A DNA stretch of 64,000 bases from Neobacillus driksii. Its GTDB lineage: Bacteria; Bacillota; Bacilli; Bacillales; Cytobacillaceae. This document shows, in pieces, positions 1 through 8,908 of the stretch (positions are counted from its first letter, which is position 1; the number at the start of each line of letters is the position of its first letter). A program made the translations under genes and the position numbers. The notes beneath the pieces are model-generated. The model had not been told where the DNA came from. It saw only the letters and a program-made list of their open reading frames with translations, and ran no database searches. The stretch spans positions 124,001-188,000 of the forward strand of contig NZ_JACCBX010000010.1 in NCBI RefSeq assembly GCF_013409995.1, written 5' to 3'.

Positions 1-101
1 CGATCAGACTGGGTAGTGAGTTTATGATTCACCCAAGCGATAATCTCATGAAAGGATTACGTGATTTTCTGGGAACAGACAATGTAGTTTTAAAAGAATA
101 A
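1..101 (+). CDS. dnaE: C-terminal end of DNA polymerase III alpha subunit DnaE (partial)
   Basis: An open frame enters from the left edge and stops with TAA at 99-101, giving 32 residues that end in NVVLKE. The call rests mainly on context: in B. subtilis dnaE lies directly upstream of the malic enzyme gene ytsJ, in this orientation. The tail is too short to show a domain. It would be the extreme C-terminus of the replicative polymerase DnaE. Another upstream gene is possible. Confidence 0.5.
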   Translation, partial: IRLGSEFMIHPSDNLMKGLRDFLGTDNVVLKE

Positions 102-104
102 TTC

Positions 105-132
105 TTTACAACTCTTGCAGATGTGTTATAGT
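105..132 (+). promoter_or_regulatory. Predicted sigma-A promoter of the malic enzyme gene
   Basis: A -35 box TTTACA (105-110) and a -10 box TATAGT (127-132) are separated by 16 nt. The expected transcription start near 139 falls about 10 nt before the GTGGTC palindrome at 149-161, so a bound repressor would block early elongation. Confidence 0.5.
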
Positions 133-148
133 GGTAAATGAAGATGGT

Positions 149-161
149 GTGGTCTGACCAC
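149..161 (+). promoter_or_regulatory. GntR/FadR-type operator upstream of ytsJ
   Basis: A perfect 13-bp inverted repeat, GTGGTC-T-GACCAC, lies just downstream of the predicted ytsJ promoter. It fits the TGGT-N3-ACCA pattern of FadR-subfamily GntR regulators. An 11-bp identical copy (TGGTCTGACCA) recurs at 2180-2190, and the GntR gene at 1476 lies between the two. It is inferred to be the operator of that regulator. Confidence 0.65.
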
Positions 162-229
162 TAAAAAACAGACTATGATTCATTGTATTTATCGATATCT
201 TTTTGTACTAATTGAAGGGGTGACATATC

Positions 230-1468
230 TTGACATTACGGGAAGAAGCACTACATATGCATCGAATTAATAAGGGAAAGCTTGAGTCAAAATCAAAAGT
301 ACCAGTAAGAAATGCCAAGGATTTAAGTTTAGCGTATTCTCCGGGCGTTGCCGAACCGTGTAAAGATATTTATGAAAAGCCTGAAACGGTTTACGATTAC
401 ACAATGAAAGGCAATATGGTTGCTGTAGTTACTGATGGTACAGCAGTGTTAGGTCTTGGTAACATTGGACCAGAAGCTGCGCTCCCTGTAATGGAAGGGA
501 AAGCAGTTTTATTCAAAAGCTTTGCCGGCGTCGATGCCTTCCCAATTTGTTTAAACACAACCGATGTAGAGAAGATTATTGAAACTGTTAAGTTGCTCGA
601 GCCAACATTTGGCGGCGTGAATCTTGAAGATATCGCTGCACCAAATTGCTTTGTTATCGAGGAACGATTAAAAAAAGAAGCGAATATTCCTGTTTTCCAT
701 GATGATCAACATGGTACCGCTATTGTTACAGCAGCTGGTCTTGTTAACGCTCTTAAGCTGATTGACAAAAAAATCACTGAAATCAAAGTGGTCGCAAATG
801 GTGCTGGAGCTGCTGGAATTGCCATTATAAAATTATTACACAGCTATGGGGTTCGAGATATTGTTATGTGTGATACGAAGGGTGCCATTTACGAAGGACG
901 TCCGCAAGGTATGAATGACGTTAAGGCAGAGGTTGCAAAATTCACAAATCGTGATAATCTTACTGGTAGCCTTGAAGATGTAATAAAAGGTGCTGATGTA
1001 TTTATTGGTGTATCGGTTGAAGGTGCTTTAACAAAAGAAATGGTTGCTTCAATGAACAAAGATGCAATCATATTTGCTATGGCAAACCCTAATCCAGAAA
1101 TTATGCCACAGGCAGCAAAAGAAGCGGGAGCAAGAGTGGTAGGAACGGGTAGATCTGATTTTCCAAACCAGGTAAATAATGTCCTAGCCTTCCCTGGAAT
1201 TTTCCGTGGTGCTCTAGATGTCCGTGCCACACACATAAACGAGGCAATGAAAGTGGCAGCCGTTGAGGCAATAGCCAGTTTAATAAATGAATCTGAATTA
1301 GATGAGGATTATGTCATCCCTGCACCATTTGATCCTCGTGTTGCTCCGGCTGTTGCTGCTGCAGTAGCAAAAGCAGCCATGGAAACAGGTGTTGCACGTA
1401 TTAAGGTTGACCCTGAAGATATAAAAGAAAAAACAATGAGGCTCGCTATCATAGGTAAAAGTGAGTGA
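230..1468 (+). CDS. ytsJ: NADP-dependent malic enzyme (YtsJ type)
   Basis: 412 residues, very close to B. subtilis YtsJ over its full length. It decarboxylates L-malate to pyruvate with NADP reduction and is the main NADPH-supplying malic enzyme during growth on malate. The N-terminal malic domain (about 15-150) carries the SPGVAEPC and FHDDQHGTAIV signatures. The C-terminal NAD(P)-binding Rossmann domain (about 160-400) has GAGAAGIA. The TTG start at 230 is preceded by GAAGGGG (214-220) and reproduces the family N-terminus. The gene is followed after 7 nt by a GntR regulator and preceded by a matching operator, so substrate- or lipid-linked control is likely. Confidence 0.95.
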   Translation: MTLREEALHMHRINKGKLESKSKVPVRNAKDLSLAYSPGVAEPCKDIYEKPETVYDYTMKGNMVAVVTDGTAVLGLGNIGPEAALPVMEGKAVLFKSFAGVDAFPICLNTTDVEKIIETVKLLEPTFGGVNLEDIAAPNCFVIEERLKKEANIPVFHDDQHGTAIVTAAGLVNALKLIDKKITEIKVVANGAGAAGIAIIKLLHSYGVRDIVMCDTKGAIYEGRPQGMNDVKAEVAKFTNRDNLTGSLEDVIKGADVFIGVSVEGALTKEMVASMNKDAIIFAMANPNPEIMPQAAKEAGARVVGTGRSDFPNQVNNVLAFPGIFRGALDVRATHINEAMKVAAVEAIASLINESELDEDYVIPAPFDPRVAPAVAAAVAKAAMETGVARIKVDPEDIKEKTMRLAIIGKSE

Positions 1469-1475
1469 TTGTTAA

Positions 1476-2099
1476 GTGACGAATACTAAAGTATATCTTG
1501 AGATTGTGAAACAGCTAAGAGAGATGATAGCTGCAGATAATTTGAAATCTGGAGATAAAATCCCATCTGAGCGGGAATTATCAGAGCGCCTGAATGTCGG
1601 GCGCTCTTCCGTTCGGGAAGCATTAAGAGCATTAGAACTGTTAGGCTTAATCGAAACGAGACGCGGTGAAGGCACCTTTATACGCGATTTTCGAGGAAAT
1701 CAACTTGTACAGCTGCTGGGGACCTTTATTCTTCAGGATGAAAAGGCAAAGTTAGACGTTATTGAAACAAAGAACCTAATAGAAATGGATCTTCTTCGGT
1801 TAGTCCTAAATCGAGCGGATGAACAGCAGGTAGTAAAGCTAAAGAGCTTGGTAAAAGCCAAACAATTAAATGATGATCAATTCTTTTATGAACTTATTGA
1901 ACTAGCAGACAATTATCTGTTTTCAAGAATATGGTTAATATTAAAGGACTATCACCATTCTTTGAGTTTACAAAACGAGGAGTACAATCGTGATAGCTAT
2001 TTAATGTTAATCGAAGCCTTGATTGAAAAAGATGAGGAAAAAACATTATCTGCTTATCGCCAATTAAGAAATTTGTCTATTTTAACCGACAAATACTAA
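1476..2099 (+). CDS. GntR family regulator, FadR subfamily
   Basis: 207 residues. The N-terminal winged helix-turn-helix (about 5-72) has the GntR pattern SGDKIPSERELSERL followed by GRSSVREALRALE. The C-terminal part (about 80-207) is helical and shorter than a typical FCD ligand-binding domain. The GTG start lies 8 nt after the ytsJ stop, so translation is probably coupled. Its position between malic enzyme and accDA, and identical TGGTCTGACCA sites before both, suggest that it links NADPH supply and malonyl-CoA synthesis. The ligand is unknown. It is distinct from the TetR-type FadR at 61323. Confidence 0.85.
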   Translation: MTNTKVYLEIVKQLREMIAADNLKSGDKIPSERELSERLNVGRSSVREALRALELLGLIETRRGEGTFIRDFRGNQLVQLLGTFILQDEKAKLDVIETKNLIEMDLLRLVLNRADEQQVVKLKSLVKAKQLNDDQFFYELIELADNYLFSRIWLILKDYHHSLSLQNEEYNRDSYLMLIEALIEKDEEKTLSAYRQLRNLSILTDKY

Positions 2100-2145
2100 C
2101 AGATTTTGAAGTATTTTTCCTTTATAGTGATAGACAAGCAATCAA

Positions 2146-2169
2146 GCCCAATTGGAAGTGGGCATTTTT
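2146..2169 (+). terminator. Weak intrinsic terminator after the GntR gene
   Basis: GCCCA (2146-2150) pairs with TGGGC (2159-2163) across an 8-nt loop and is followed by ATTTTT. The stem is short, so some read-through into accD is likely. Confidence 0.45.
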
Positions 2170-2179
2170 AGTTTTTGGG

Positions 2180-2190
2180 TGGTCTGACCA
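2180..2190 (+). promoter_or_regulatory. GntR/FadR-type operator upstream of accD
   Basis: TGGTCTGACCA is identical to the core of the palindrome at 149-161. It lies 110 nt before the accD start and 80 nt after the regulator gene. It is inferred to place accDA under the GntR regulator at 1476. Confidence 0.6.
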
Positions 2191-2299
2191 ATTATCGAGG
2201 TTAGGTTTGAATTGTCATTATTTAAGGCAAGACTTCAAATAAAGAATGATAAAAAAACTTGCCGATTGGCAGATTTTCGAACAAGGAGGTTTGGACAAA

Positions 2300-3175
2300 T
2301 TGCTTAAAGATCTTTTTACAAAAAATACGGTAAAAAAGAAAAAATATGCAACGATTCCTACTGAGGCTGCTAAAAGTGATGTACCTGAAGGGATTATGAC
2401 TAAATGTCCATCATGTAAGACGATAATGTATACGAAAGAATTAAATAAAAATTTGAAAGTATGTCTACATTGTGGATATCACTTTGCCATGAACGCAAAG
2501 GAGCGTATCATCAGCTTTTTAGATGAAGACAGCTTCATTGAAATAGACGAAAACATGGTTTCCGAGAATCCATTAAACTTCCCAGATTACTTGGAAAAAG
2601 TAGAAAAAGACCGTCAGAAAACGAAGATTAATGAGGCAGTCGTAACAGGCTCGGGAAGTGTCAACGGAAATAAAGTTGTATTGGCTATTATGGATTCTAC
2701 TTTTAGAATGGGCAGTATGGGTTCTGTTGTAGGTGAAAAAATAACTCGTGCGATCGAAAAAGCTGATGAAATGTCAGTGCCTTTTATTATTTTTACTGCC
2801 TCTGGCGGTGCTAGAATGCAGGAAGGTGTCCTCAGCTTAATGCAAATGGCCAAAACAAGTGTGGCATTAAAGAGATTTAGTGAAAATGGCGGACTTATTA
2901 TTTCGATTATGACGCATCCTACAACTGGCGGTGTTTCTGCAAGCTTCGCATCATTGGGAGACTATAACTTTGCAGAACCAGGTGCATTAATCGGTTTTGC
3001 AGGGCGTAGAGTTATCGAACAATCCATTCGTGAGGAATTGCCTGAGGACTTTCAAACAGCAGAGTTTCTCTTAAAGCATGGTCAACTGGACGCGATTATT
3101 ACTCGTCCAGATTTAGTTGATAAAATCACAAACTTACTCGAAATTCATCAACCTGGAGGTGAGCTCGAATGGTAG
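2300..3175 (+). CDS. accD: Acetyl-CoA carboxylase carboxyltransferase subunit beta
   Basis: 291 residues from a TTG start. AccD and AccA form the carboxyltransferase that makes malonyl-CoA for fatty acid synthesis. The N-terminal zinc ribbon has Cys36, Cys39, Cys55 and Cys58. The crotonase-like domain includes SGGARMQEG and TTGGVSASFAS. The frame is open back to 2246, but AAGGAGG at 2283-2289 and the match to B. subtilis AccD (MLKDIFTKKKKYA) favour TTG at 2300. The 3' end overlaps accA by 7 nt, as expected for subunits made in equal amounts. Confidence 0.95.
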   Translation: MLKDLFTKNTVKKKKYATIPTEAAKSDVPEGIMTKCPSCKTIMYTKELNKNLKVCLHCGYHFAMNAKERIISFLDEDSFIEIDENMVSENPLNFPDYLEKVEKDRQKTKINEAVVTGSGSVNGNKVVLAIMDSTFRMGSMGSVVGEKITRAIEKADEMSVPFIIFTASGGARMQEGVLSLMQMAKTSVALKRFSENGGLIISIMTHPTTGGVSASFASLGDYNFAEPGALIGFAGRRVIEQSIREELPEDFQTAEFLLKHGQLDAIITRPDLVDKITNLLEIHQPGGELEW

Positions 3176-4143
3176 GGGAATTAGAATTTGAACGCCCAGT
3201 CGTGCAATTAAGAAATAAAATTGCCGAACTTAAAGAGTTTACCAAAACTGCAGATGTAGACTTATCATCCGAAATTGAAAAGTTAGAATTACGACTTGAA
3301 AAACTTGAAAAAGATATTTATAACAATATAAAGCCATGGGACCGTGTTCAAATTGCCAGACATCCAAATAGACCGACTACATTAGATTATATCTCTAATC
3401 TATTTGACGGTTTCTTTGAATGTCACGGAGACAGAACATTTGGTGATGATGAAGCTATTGTCGGCGGTGTGGCCAAGTTCCGCGGGCTTCCAGTAACCGT
3501 CATTGGTCATCAAAGAGGAAAAGACACCAAAGAAAATATCCGCAGGAACTTTGGAATGCCTCATCCGGAAGGCTATAGAAAAGCACTTCGTCTAATGAAA
3601 CAGGCAGATAAATTTAATCGTCCAATTATTTGTTTTATTGATACAAAAGGTGCCTATCCAGGAAAAGCTGCAGAAGAACGGGGACAAAGTGAAGCCATTG
3701 CCCGTAACCTATTTGAAATGGCCGGTCTTAAGGTCCCAGTTATTTGCATCGTTATTGGCGAGGGTGGAAGTGGTGGTGCGCTCGCATTAGGGGTGGGCAA
3801 CCGCATGTACATGCTTGAGAATTCCACGTACTCTGTTATTTCACCAGAAGGTGCTGCTGCTATATTATGGAAGGATTCTGCACTAGCGAAGAAAGCAGCG
3901 GAGTCCATGAAAATTACAGCACCAGACCTAAAGGAACTGGGAATCATCGATGATATAATCCCAGAAATTAAGGGTGGGGCACATAAAGACGTTAAGGGTC
4001 AATCAGAAGCAATTGACAATTTCCTTAAGAAATCTTTAAAGGAACTTTTAGAACTCTCAGAAGAGGAACTTATTGCAGATCGATATAATCGATTTAGAAC
4101 GATTGGTGAATACTCATTTATAAAGGATTATATTAAAATTTAA
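3169..4143 (+). CDS. accA: Acetyl-CoA carboxylase carboxyltransferase subunit alpha
   Basis: 324 residues, the usual length. It is the second half of the carboxyltransferase. The N-terminal helical region (about 1-80) has the coiled-coil-like LRLEKLEKDIY. The crotonase fold carries GHQRGKDTKEN, the FIDTKGAYPG loop and the GEGGSGGALA oxyanion region. ATG at 3169 follows GGAGG at 3155-3159 and overlaps the accD end. A strong terminator follows at once, so accDA forms its own unit apart from pfkA. Confidence 0.97.
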   Translation: MVGELEFERPVVQLRNKIAELKEFTKTADVDLSSEIEKLELRLEKLEKDIYNNIKPWDRVQIARHPNRPTTLDYISNLFDGFFECHGDRTFGDDEAIVGGVAKFRGLPVTVIGHQRGKDTKENIRRNFGMPHPEGYRKALRLMKQADKFNRPIICFIDTKGAYPGKAAEERGQSEAIARNLFEMAGLKVPVICIVIGEGGSGGALALGVGNRMYMLENSTYSVISPEGAAAILWKDSALAKKAAESMKITAPDLKELGIIDDIIPEIKGGAHKDVKGQSEAIDNFLKKSLKELLELSEEELIADRYNRFRTIGEYSFIKDYIKI

Positions 4144-4166
4144 ACGTGCTCTAAGAGCACGTTTTT
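4144..4166 (+). terminator. Intrinsic terminator after accA
   Basis: ACGTGCTC and GAGCACGT form an 8-bp stem around TAA, followed by TTTTT. It begins at the base after the accA stop. Confidence 0.85.
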
Positions 4167-4246
4167 GTATTTGGGACTTACTTCCTTTTTCACATTTATG
4201 TCAAAAATTATCCAATAAGTGTAAATGACTGCGTTTCCATTTCTTG

Positions 4247-4260
4247 GTTAAGCGGTTTCA
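4247..4260 (+). promoter_or_regulatory. Possible CcpA cre site upstream of pfkA
   Basis: GTTAAGCGGTTTCA matches 12 of 14 positions of the cre consensus (TGWAANCGNTNWCA). It lies in the 271-nt gap after the accA terminator, about 100 nt before a TATAAT at 4359-4364 that may be the pfkA -10 box. No convincing -35 was found, so both the site and the promoter are tentative. Confidence 0.3.
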
Positions 4261-4437
4261 CTTTACAGATTATTTCGCCTATTTTTTTTACTAATATGAT
4301 TGAGTTGTTATAGGGGTCTATTTAGTGGTATTTTATAAATATTACCGGCTTTTTAGTTTATAATAAATGAAGTACACGTATAAAGATAACTTCTATTTAG
4401 ATATACATATTTTAGTAAATCCCATGAGGTGGTAGAA

Positions 4438-5397
4438 ATGAAAAAAATTGGTGTATTAACAAGTGGTGGAGACTCACCAGGAATGAATCCTGCGATCCGG
4501 GCTGTAGTTCGAAAGGCTATATATCACAACGTTGAGGTATACGGAATATATGGTGGATACACTGGACTAATCTCTGGAAAAATAAAAAAACTTGAGCTCG
4601 GCTCTGTCGGTGATATTATTCATCGCGGTGGTACCATGCTGCAAACAGCACGATGCCCAGAATTTAAAACACCAGAGGGACAGCAAAAAGGAATTGAGCA
4701 GTTAAAAGCACATGGTATTGAAGGGCTAGTTGTCATTGGCGGCGATGGTTCTTATCGTGGTGCAAGAGCTTTAACTCAACAAGGATATCCATGTGTAGGG
4801 GTACCTGGTACGATTGATAATGATATTCCTGGAACAGAACTAACAATTGGATTTGATACTGCATTAAATACAGTTATTGACGCCTTGGATAAAATCCGCG
4901 ATACGGCTACATCACATGAGAGAACCTTTGTGATTGAAGTAATGGGCAGGGATGCTGGTGACATCGCTTTGTATGCTGGTCTCGCAGGCGGTGCAGAAAC
5001 CATCCTTATCCCTGAAGAAGGCTACGATATGGCTGAAATTACAGAAAGGCTCAGGAAAGGTCAAGAACGCGGTAAGAAGCATAGTATCATCATTGTTGCT
5101 GAAGGAGTTTGCGGTGGCGATGAATTTGCCAAACAGTTAAAAGAAGCTACGAACTTTGACACTAGAGTTTCTGTACTTGGGCATATTCAACGCGGTGGTT
5201 CGCCAACTGCAGCCGACAGGGTACTCGCAAGCCGCTTAGGTGCAAGAGCAGTTGAATTATTAATCGAAGGTAAAGGCGGACGTGCTGTAGGGATGGAAAG
5301 TAATCGTGTGGTAGATTATGATATCGTTGAAGCATTAGAAAGAAAGCACGTGCTGGACCTAGACCTTGTTAGGCTTTCAAAAGAATTATCCATCTAA
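4438..5397 (+). CDS. pfkA: ATP-dependent 6-phosphofructokinase
   Basis: 319 residues, the same length as B. subtilis PfkA. It phosphorylates fructose 6-phosphate to the 1,6-bisphosphate, the committed step of glycolysis. The N-terminal ATP site has GVLTSGGDSPGMN. The catalytic loop is GTIDNDIPGTE, and the substrate and effector residues include MGRDAGDIA and HIQRGGSP. A GTG at 4429 is in frame, but ATG 4438 with GAGGTGG (4426-4432) matches the family start. pyk begins 35 nt after the stop, so the two are cotranscribed, the standard Bacillus glycolytic pair. Confidence 0.97.
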   Translation: MKKIGVLTSGGDSPGMNPAIRAVVRKAIYHNVEVYGIYGGYTGLISGKIKKLELGSVGDIIHRGGTMLQTARCPEFKTPEGQQKGIEQLKAHGIEGLVVIGGDGSYRGARALTQQGYPCVGVPGTIDNDIPGTELTIGFDTALNTVIDALDKIRDTATSHERTFVIEVMGRDAGDIALYAGLAGGAETILIPEEGYDMAEITERLRKGQERGKKHSIIIVAEGVCGGDEFAKQLKEATNFDTRVSVLGHIQRGGSPTAADRVLASRLGARAVELLIEGKGGRAVGMESNRVVDYDIVEALERKHVLDLDLVRLSKELSI

Positions 5398-5431
5398 TTA
5401 GTACTAGTTGAAATATAGGAGGAAACAAAGA

Positions 5432-7195
5432 ATGTTACGTAAAACGAAAATCGTCTGTACGATTGGTCCTGCAAGTGAGAGTGTAGAAAAACTAACACAA
5501 TTAATCGAATCCGGTATGAATGTAGCACGATTAAATTTTTCCCATGGTGATTTTGAAGAGCATGGACAGCGAATCCGAAATATCCGAGAGGCTTCTAAAT
5601 TAACAGGGAAGACTGTGGCCATTTTACTTGATACAAAAGGTCCAGAAATCCGCACGAATAATATGGTAAACGGTGCAATTGAACTTAAATCAGGGGAAAA
5701 TATTATTGTCTCGATGACGGAAGTCGAAGGTACAACTGAAAAGTTTTCAATTACATACCCAGGATTAATTGATGATGTTCATGTGGGCTCTAAAATATTG
5801 TTAGATGATGGTTTAATTGGCCTAGAAGTCCTTAATATTGATAAGGCACAAAATGAAATCAAAACAAAAATCCTTAACAGTGGAACATTGAAAAACAAAA
5901 AAGGTGTGAATGTACCAGGAGTTTCTGTCAAACTTCCGGGTATTACAGAAAAAGATACAAATGATATCATTTTTGGAATCGAACAAGGTGTTGATTTTAT
6001 TGCCGCTTCCTTTGTACGCCGTGCAAGCGACGTAATGGAAATTCGTCAGCTATTAGAGGAAAAGCAAGCTACACACATCCATATTATCCCTAAGATTGAA
6101 AACCAAGAAGGCGTCGATAACATTGATGAAATCCTTGAAATTTCTGATGGTTTAATGGTTGCTCGTGGAGATTTAGGTGTTGAAATACCTGCTGAAGAAG
6201 TACCACTCGTGCAAAAAATGTTAATCAAGAAGTGTAATGCACATGGTAAGCCTGTTATTACCGCTACACAAATGCTTGATTCCATGCAGCGTAATCCGCG
6301 CCCAACACGTGCCGAGGCTAGTGACGTGGCAAATGCAATATTTGATGGTACAGATGCTATCATGTTATCTGGTGAAACAGCAGCTGGAATTTATCCTGTT
6401 GAAGCTGTACAAACCATGCATAATATTGCATCTAGAGCAGAACAAGCATTAGATCATAAAGAAATTTTATCAGCACGCAGTAAAAATACCGAACACAATC
6501 TTACAGACGCAATTGGTCAGTCTGTTGCACATACAGCACTAAATCTTGATGTAAATGCAATTGTTACACCAACTGAAAGCGGTCATACTGCTAGAATGAT
6601 ATCAAAATACCGTACAAAGGCACCAATCGTGGCAGTTACGTACAATGAGCAAATCTGCCGCCGTTTAGCGCTTGTATGGGGTGTATATCCTAAGCTTGGA
6701 AGAATCTGCAGCTCTACGGATGAAATGCTGGATAGTGCTGTTGAGGAAAGTGTAAACAGCGGTCTTGTTAAACATGGTGACTTGGTTGTCATCACTGCTG
6801 GTGTACCAGTTGGCGAAGCTGGAACGACGAACCTAATGAAAATTCATGTTGTTGGGGATATTATTGCTAGAGCTCAAGGAATCGGTCGTAAATCTGCTTT
6901 TGGTAAAGTAGTTATTGCCCATGATGCAGGGGAAGCCATTCAGAAAGTTAAGCCAGGTTCCATTTTAGTTACGCTTGGTACAGACCGTGATATGGTACCA
7001 GCGATTGAAAAATGTGCGGCTCTTATTACTCAAGAGGGCGGGTTAACAAGCCATGCAGCAGTAGTTGGTCTAAACCTTGGTATTCCTGTTATTGTTGGTG
7101 TGGAAAAAGCACTTGAGTTATTTACTGATGGCCAAGAAATCACAGTAGACGCAACAAGAGGTGTCATTTATAACGGGCACGCTAGTGTATTATAG
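5432..7195 (+). CDS. pyk: Pyruvate kinase with C-terminal PEP-utilizer domain
   Basis: 587 residues. It makes pyruvate and ATP from phosphoenolpyruvate and ADP. The barrel core begins at KTKIVCTIGPAS; it holds DTKGPEIR and the active-site segment IIPKIENQEGVDN, and MVARGDLGVEIP. The extra C-terminal domain (about 480-587) typical of Bacillus enzymes carries GGLTSHAAVVG with His541, like the swivelling phosphohistidine domain of PEP synthase. ATG 5432 follows TAGGAGGAAAC and gives the family N-terminus; an in-frame upstream start at 5408 lacks this support. Confidence 0.97.
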   Translation: MLRKTKIVCTIGPASESVEKLTQLIESGMNVARLNFSHGDFEEHGQRIRNIREASKLTGKTVAILLDTKGPEIRTNNMVNGAIELKSGENIIVSMTEVEGTTEKFSITYPGLIDDVHVGSKILLDDGLIGLEVLNIDKAQNEIKTKILNSGTLKNKKGVNVPGVSVKLPGITEKDTNDIIFGIEQGVDFIAASFVRRASDVMEIRQLLEEKQATHIHIIPKIENQEGVDNIDEILEISDGLMVARGDLGVEIPAEEVPLVQKMLIKKCNAHGKPVITATQMLDSMQRNPRPTRAEASDVANAIFDGTDAIMLSGETAAGIYPVEAVQTMHNIASRAEQALDHKEILSARSKNTEHNLTDAIGQSVAHTALNLDVNAIVTPTESGHTARMISKYRTKAPIVAVTYNEQICRRLALVWGVYPKLGRICSSTDEMLDSAVEESVNSGLVKHGDLVVITAGVPVGEAGTTNLMKIHVVGDIIARAQGIGRKSAFGKVVIAHDAGEAIQKVKPGSILVTLGTDRDMVPAIEKCAALITQEGGLTSHAAVVGLNLGIPVIVGVEKALELFTDGQEITVDATRGVIYNGHASVL

Positions 7196-7202
7196 AATCA
7201 GA

Positions 7203-7227
7203 AAGAAGGGATTTCCCTTCTTTTTTT
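7203..7227 (+). terminator. Intrinsic terminator after pyk
   Basis: AAGAAGGG and CCCTTCTT pair around ATTT and run into a T tract. It ends the pfkA-pyk transcript. Confidence 0.85.
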
Positions 7228-7275
7228 CTTTCTTCGATGTATAATAGACAAAGCTTGTTTGAAGGGGATGGAACA

Positions 7276-7662
7276 ATGCGCTATTTAGCTTTATTCATTA
7301 TTGTAATACCCGCAATAGATATCGGATTCCTGCTGTTATCAGGTAAAACAATAGGATTTTTGCCAACCCTGGCTTTTATCATTCTAACAGGAGTAATTGG
7401 TGCCTATTTGGCCAAGAGAGAAGGATTGCAGACGATAAAAAAAGCACAAGAACAGCTTGCATATGGTCAACTCCCTGGTGAATCTGTCTTGGATGGTATT
7501 TGTATTTTAATTGGAGGAACCCTGCTGTTAACACCTGGATTTATTACGGATTTATTTGGATTTTTATTGTTATTCCCTCCATCTAGAAAGCCCTTTAAAT
7601 GGTTGATCATTAACGCTTTACGAAAGAGAATACAAAAGGGGAACATAAAAATTATCAAATAA
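7276..7662 (+). CDS. fxsA: FxsA family membrane protein
   Basis: 128 residues with two or three hydrophobic segments (about 3-20, 25-48, 74-100) and a basic C-terminal tail (RKRIQKGNIK). The FxsA family was named in E. coli for relief of phage T7 F exclusion; its role in Bacillus is not established. The domain signature includes GxxLAKREGLQTIKKAQ and LLLTPGFITD. ATG 7276 follows GAAGGGGATGG; the frame extends to 7237 without a better start. Same position as in B. subtilis, between pyk and ytvI. Confidence 0.88.
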   Translation: MRYLALFIIVIPAIDIGFLLLSGKTIGFLPTLAFIILTGVIGAYLAKREGLQTIKKAQEQLAYGQLPGESVLDGICILIGGTLLLTPGFITDLFGFLLLFPPSRKPFKWLIINALRKRIQKGNIKIIK

Positions 7663-7695
7663 AAACGTCAACTTCCAGTGGAGGTTGACGTTTTT
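7661..7695. terminator. Bidirectional terminator between fxsA and ytvI
   Basis: A 16-bp near-perfect hairpin (arms 7661-7676 and 7680-7695, one wobble) with A and T runs at both ends. It serves the convergent fxsA and ytvI transcripts and overlaps the last bases of the fxsA stop codon. Confidence 0.9.
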
Positions 7696-7700
7696 ACGTA

Positions 7701-8813
7701 TTAGCCTTTAATAAATGTCCAGATATCGTGAAACACATTTGCTCGATAGAGTGTGTTAATAATGACGAGAGTCACAGGACCTAAAATCAGTCCTAGAAAG
7801 CCAACTAATTTAAATCCTACGAACAAGGCGATTAGTGTGGCTAATGGATCAAGACCGATATTAGACGATAGTATTTTTGGCTCCATAATCTGTCTTTGCA
7901 CGATTACCAGTAAATATAAGACTCCTAAACCTATTGCAAGACTAATATCACCTGCAATCACCTCATAAATAATCCATGGTACAAAAACAGCTCCGGTGCC
8001 AAGATATGGAATAATGTCTACGATACCTGTTATCAAAGCGATGGTAATCGCGTAATCAACGCGAAGTACAAGCAGCCCAATAAGTATAATAACTGTTGTA
8101 ATGGAAATTAGGGTTAATTGGGCCTTAAGAAAGCCAAATAAAGCTTTCTGTAAATCTACGAACACAGTTTTCCCGCTTGTTTTAGCTTTCTCAGGTAAAA
8201 TGGAACTGCTCATACGTGAAAGTCTGTACCAATCCTTACTAATAAAAAAGGTTGCTAAAAAGGAGAAAATTAATACAGTTGCGGCATTTGGGAACCATGA
8301 TAAGATGACTGGTATGTTGCCAAAAAGGTTTTGAATAAAGTTTCCAGCATTTGTTCCAATGGTAGAGCCAACGTTTTTAATATTAGATATGATTGTGTTT
8401 TGCTGCCCATCTTCTAATTGGTTAAACATACTTGTTAATTGATTATAAAGAGGGATAATTTGTGCTGTTATATACTCCTCGATATATCCGATTAAGGTAT
8501 CCAAATGCTCAGGGACAACGCGGGCAAGATAATTTGCACCGGAAACCAATTCAGCTACTAAAAGTGTAACTAACCCCGCAACGAAGGCAAAAATGATAAT
8601 TAATGCCACAAAAACAGCTAATCCACGGGGCATTCGAAGTTTTTTTTCAAAAACATTAACAATTGGGTTAATAAAAAAGGCAATTACTAAGGCAATAAGA
8701 AATGGATAGGTCACTTTTGACAAATAATAAAATGATAGAAGCCCTAGAAAAACAATGCTAATCACTAAAATGAATCTAAAGGATCGATACAAGTACTTTT
8801 TATCCAATAACAT
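7701..8813 (-). CDS. ytvI: Sporulation integral membrane protein YtvI (AI-2E transporter superfamily)
   Basis: 370 residues with about seven to eight hydrophobic segments and the PerM/AI-2E transporter layout: a paired N-terminal hairpin (about 10-50), a long extracytoplasmic region (about 95-165), and a C-terminal membrane block ending in GPVTLVIIN. YtvI is a mother-cell sporulation membrane protein in B. subtilis; its substrate is unknown. AGGAGG lies only 1 nt before the ATG at 8813, while the TTG codon two positions later (8807) has ideal 7-nt spacing and may be the true start. Confidence 0.88.
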   Translation of the reverse strand: MLLDKKYLYRSFRFILVISIVFLGLLSFYYLSKVTYPFLIALVIAFFINPIVNVFEKKLRMPRGLAVFVALIIIFAFVAGLVTLLVAELVSGANYLARVVPEHLDTLIGYIEEYITAQIIPLYNQLTSMFNQLEDGQQNTIISNIKNVGSTIGTNAGNFIQNLFGNIPVILSWFPNAATVLIFSFLATFFISKDWYRLSRMSSSILPEKAKTSGKTVFVDLQKALFGFLKAQLTLISITTVIILIGLLVLRVDYAITIALITGIVDIIPYLGTGAVFVPWIIYEVIAGDISLAIGLGVLYLLVIVQRQIMEPKILSSNIGLDPLATLIALFVGFKLVGFLGLILGPVTLVIINTLYRANVFHDIWTFIKG

Positions 8814-8908
8814 GCCTCCTTAACCAGTCAGATAGGTAGCTCTAGTTTAACATTTTTTGTACAATGCTGCATGATTTTCCCTATTGTAAGTAGGAAGGAT
8901 GGAAATTT

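Noticed and set aside
4952..5140. Frame inside pfkA in another register
   Set aside because: Shadow of the coding sequence of pfkA, as are the many other frames nested in clear genes.
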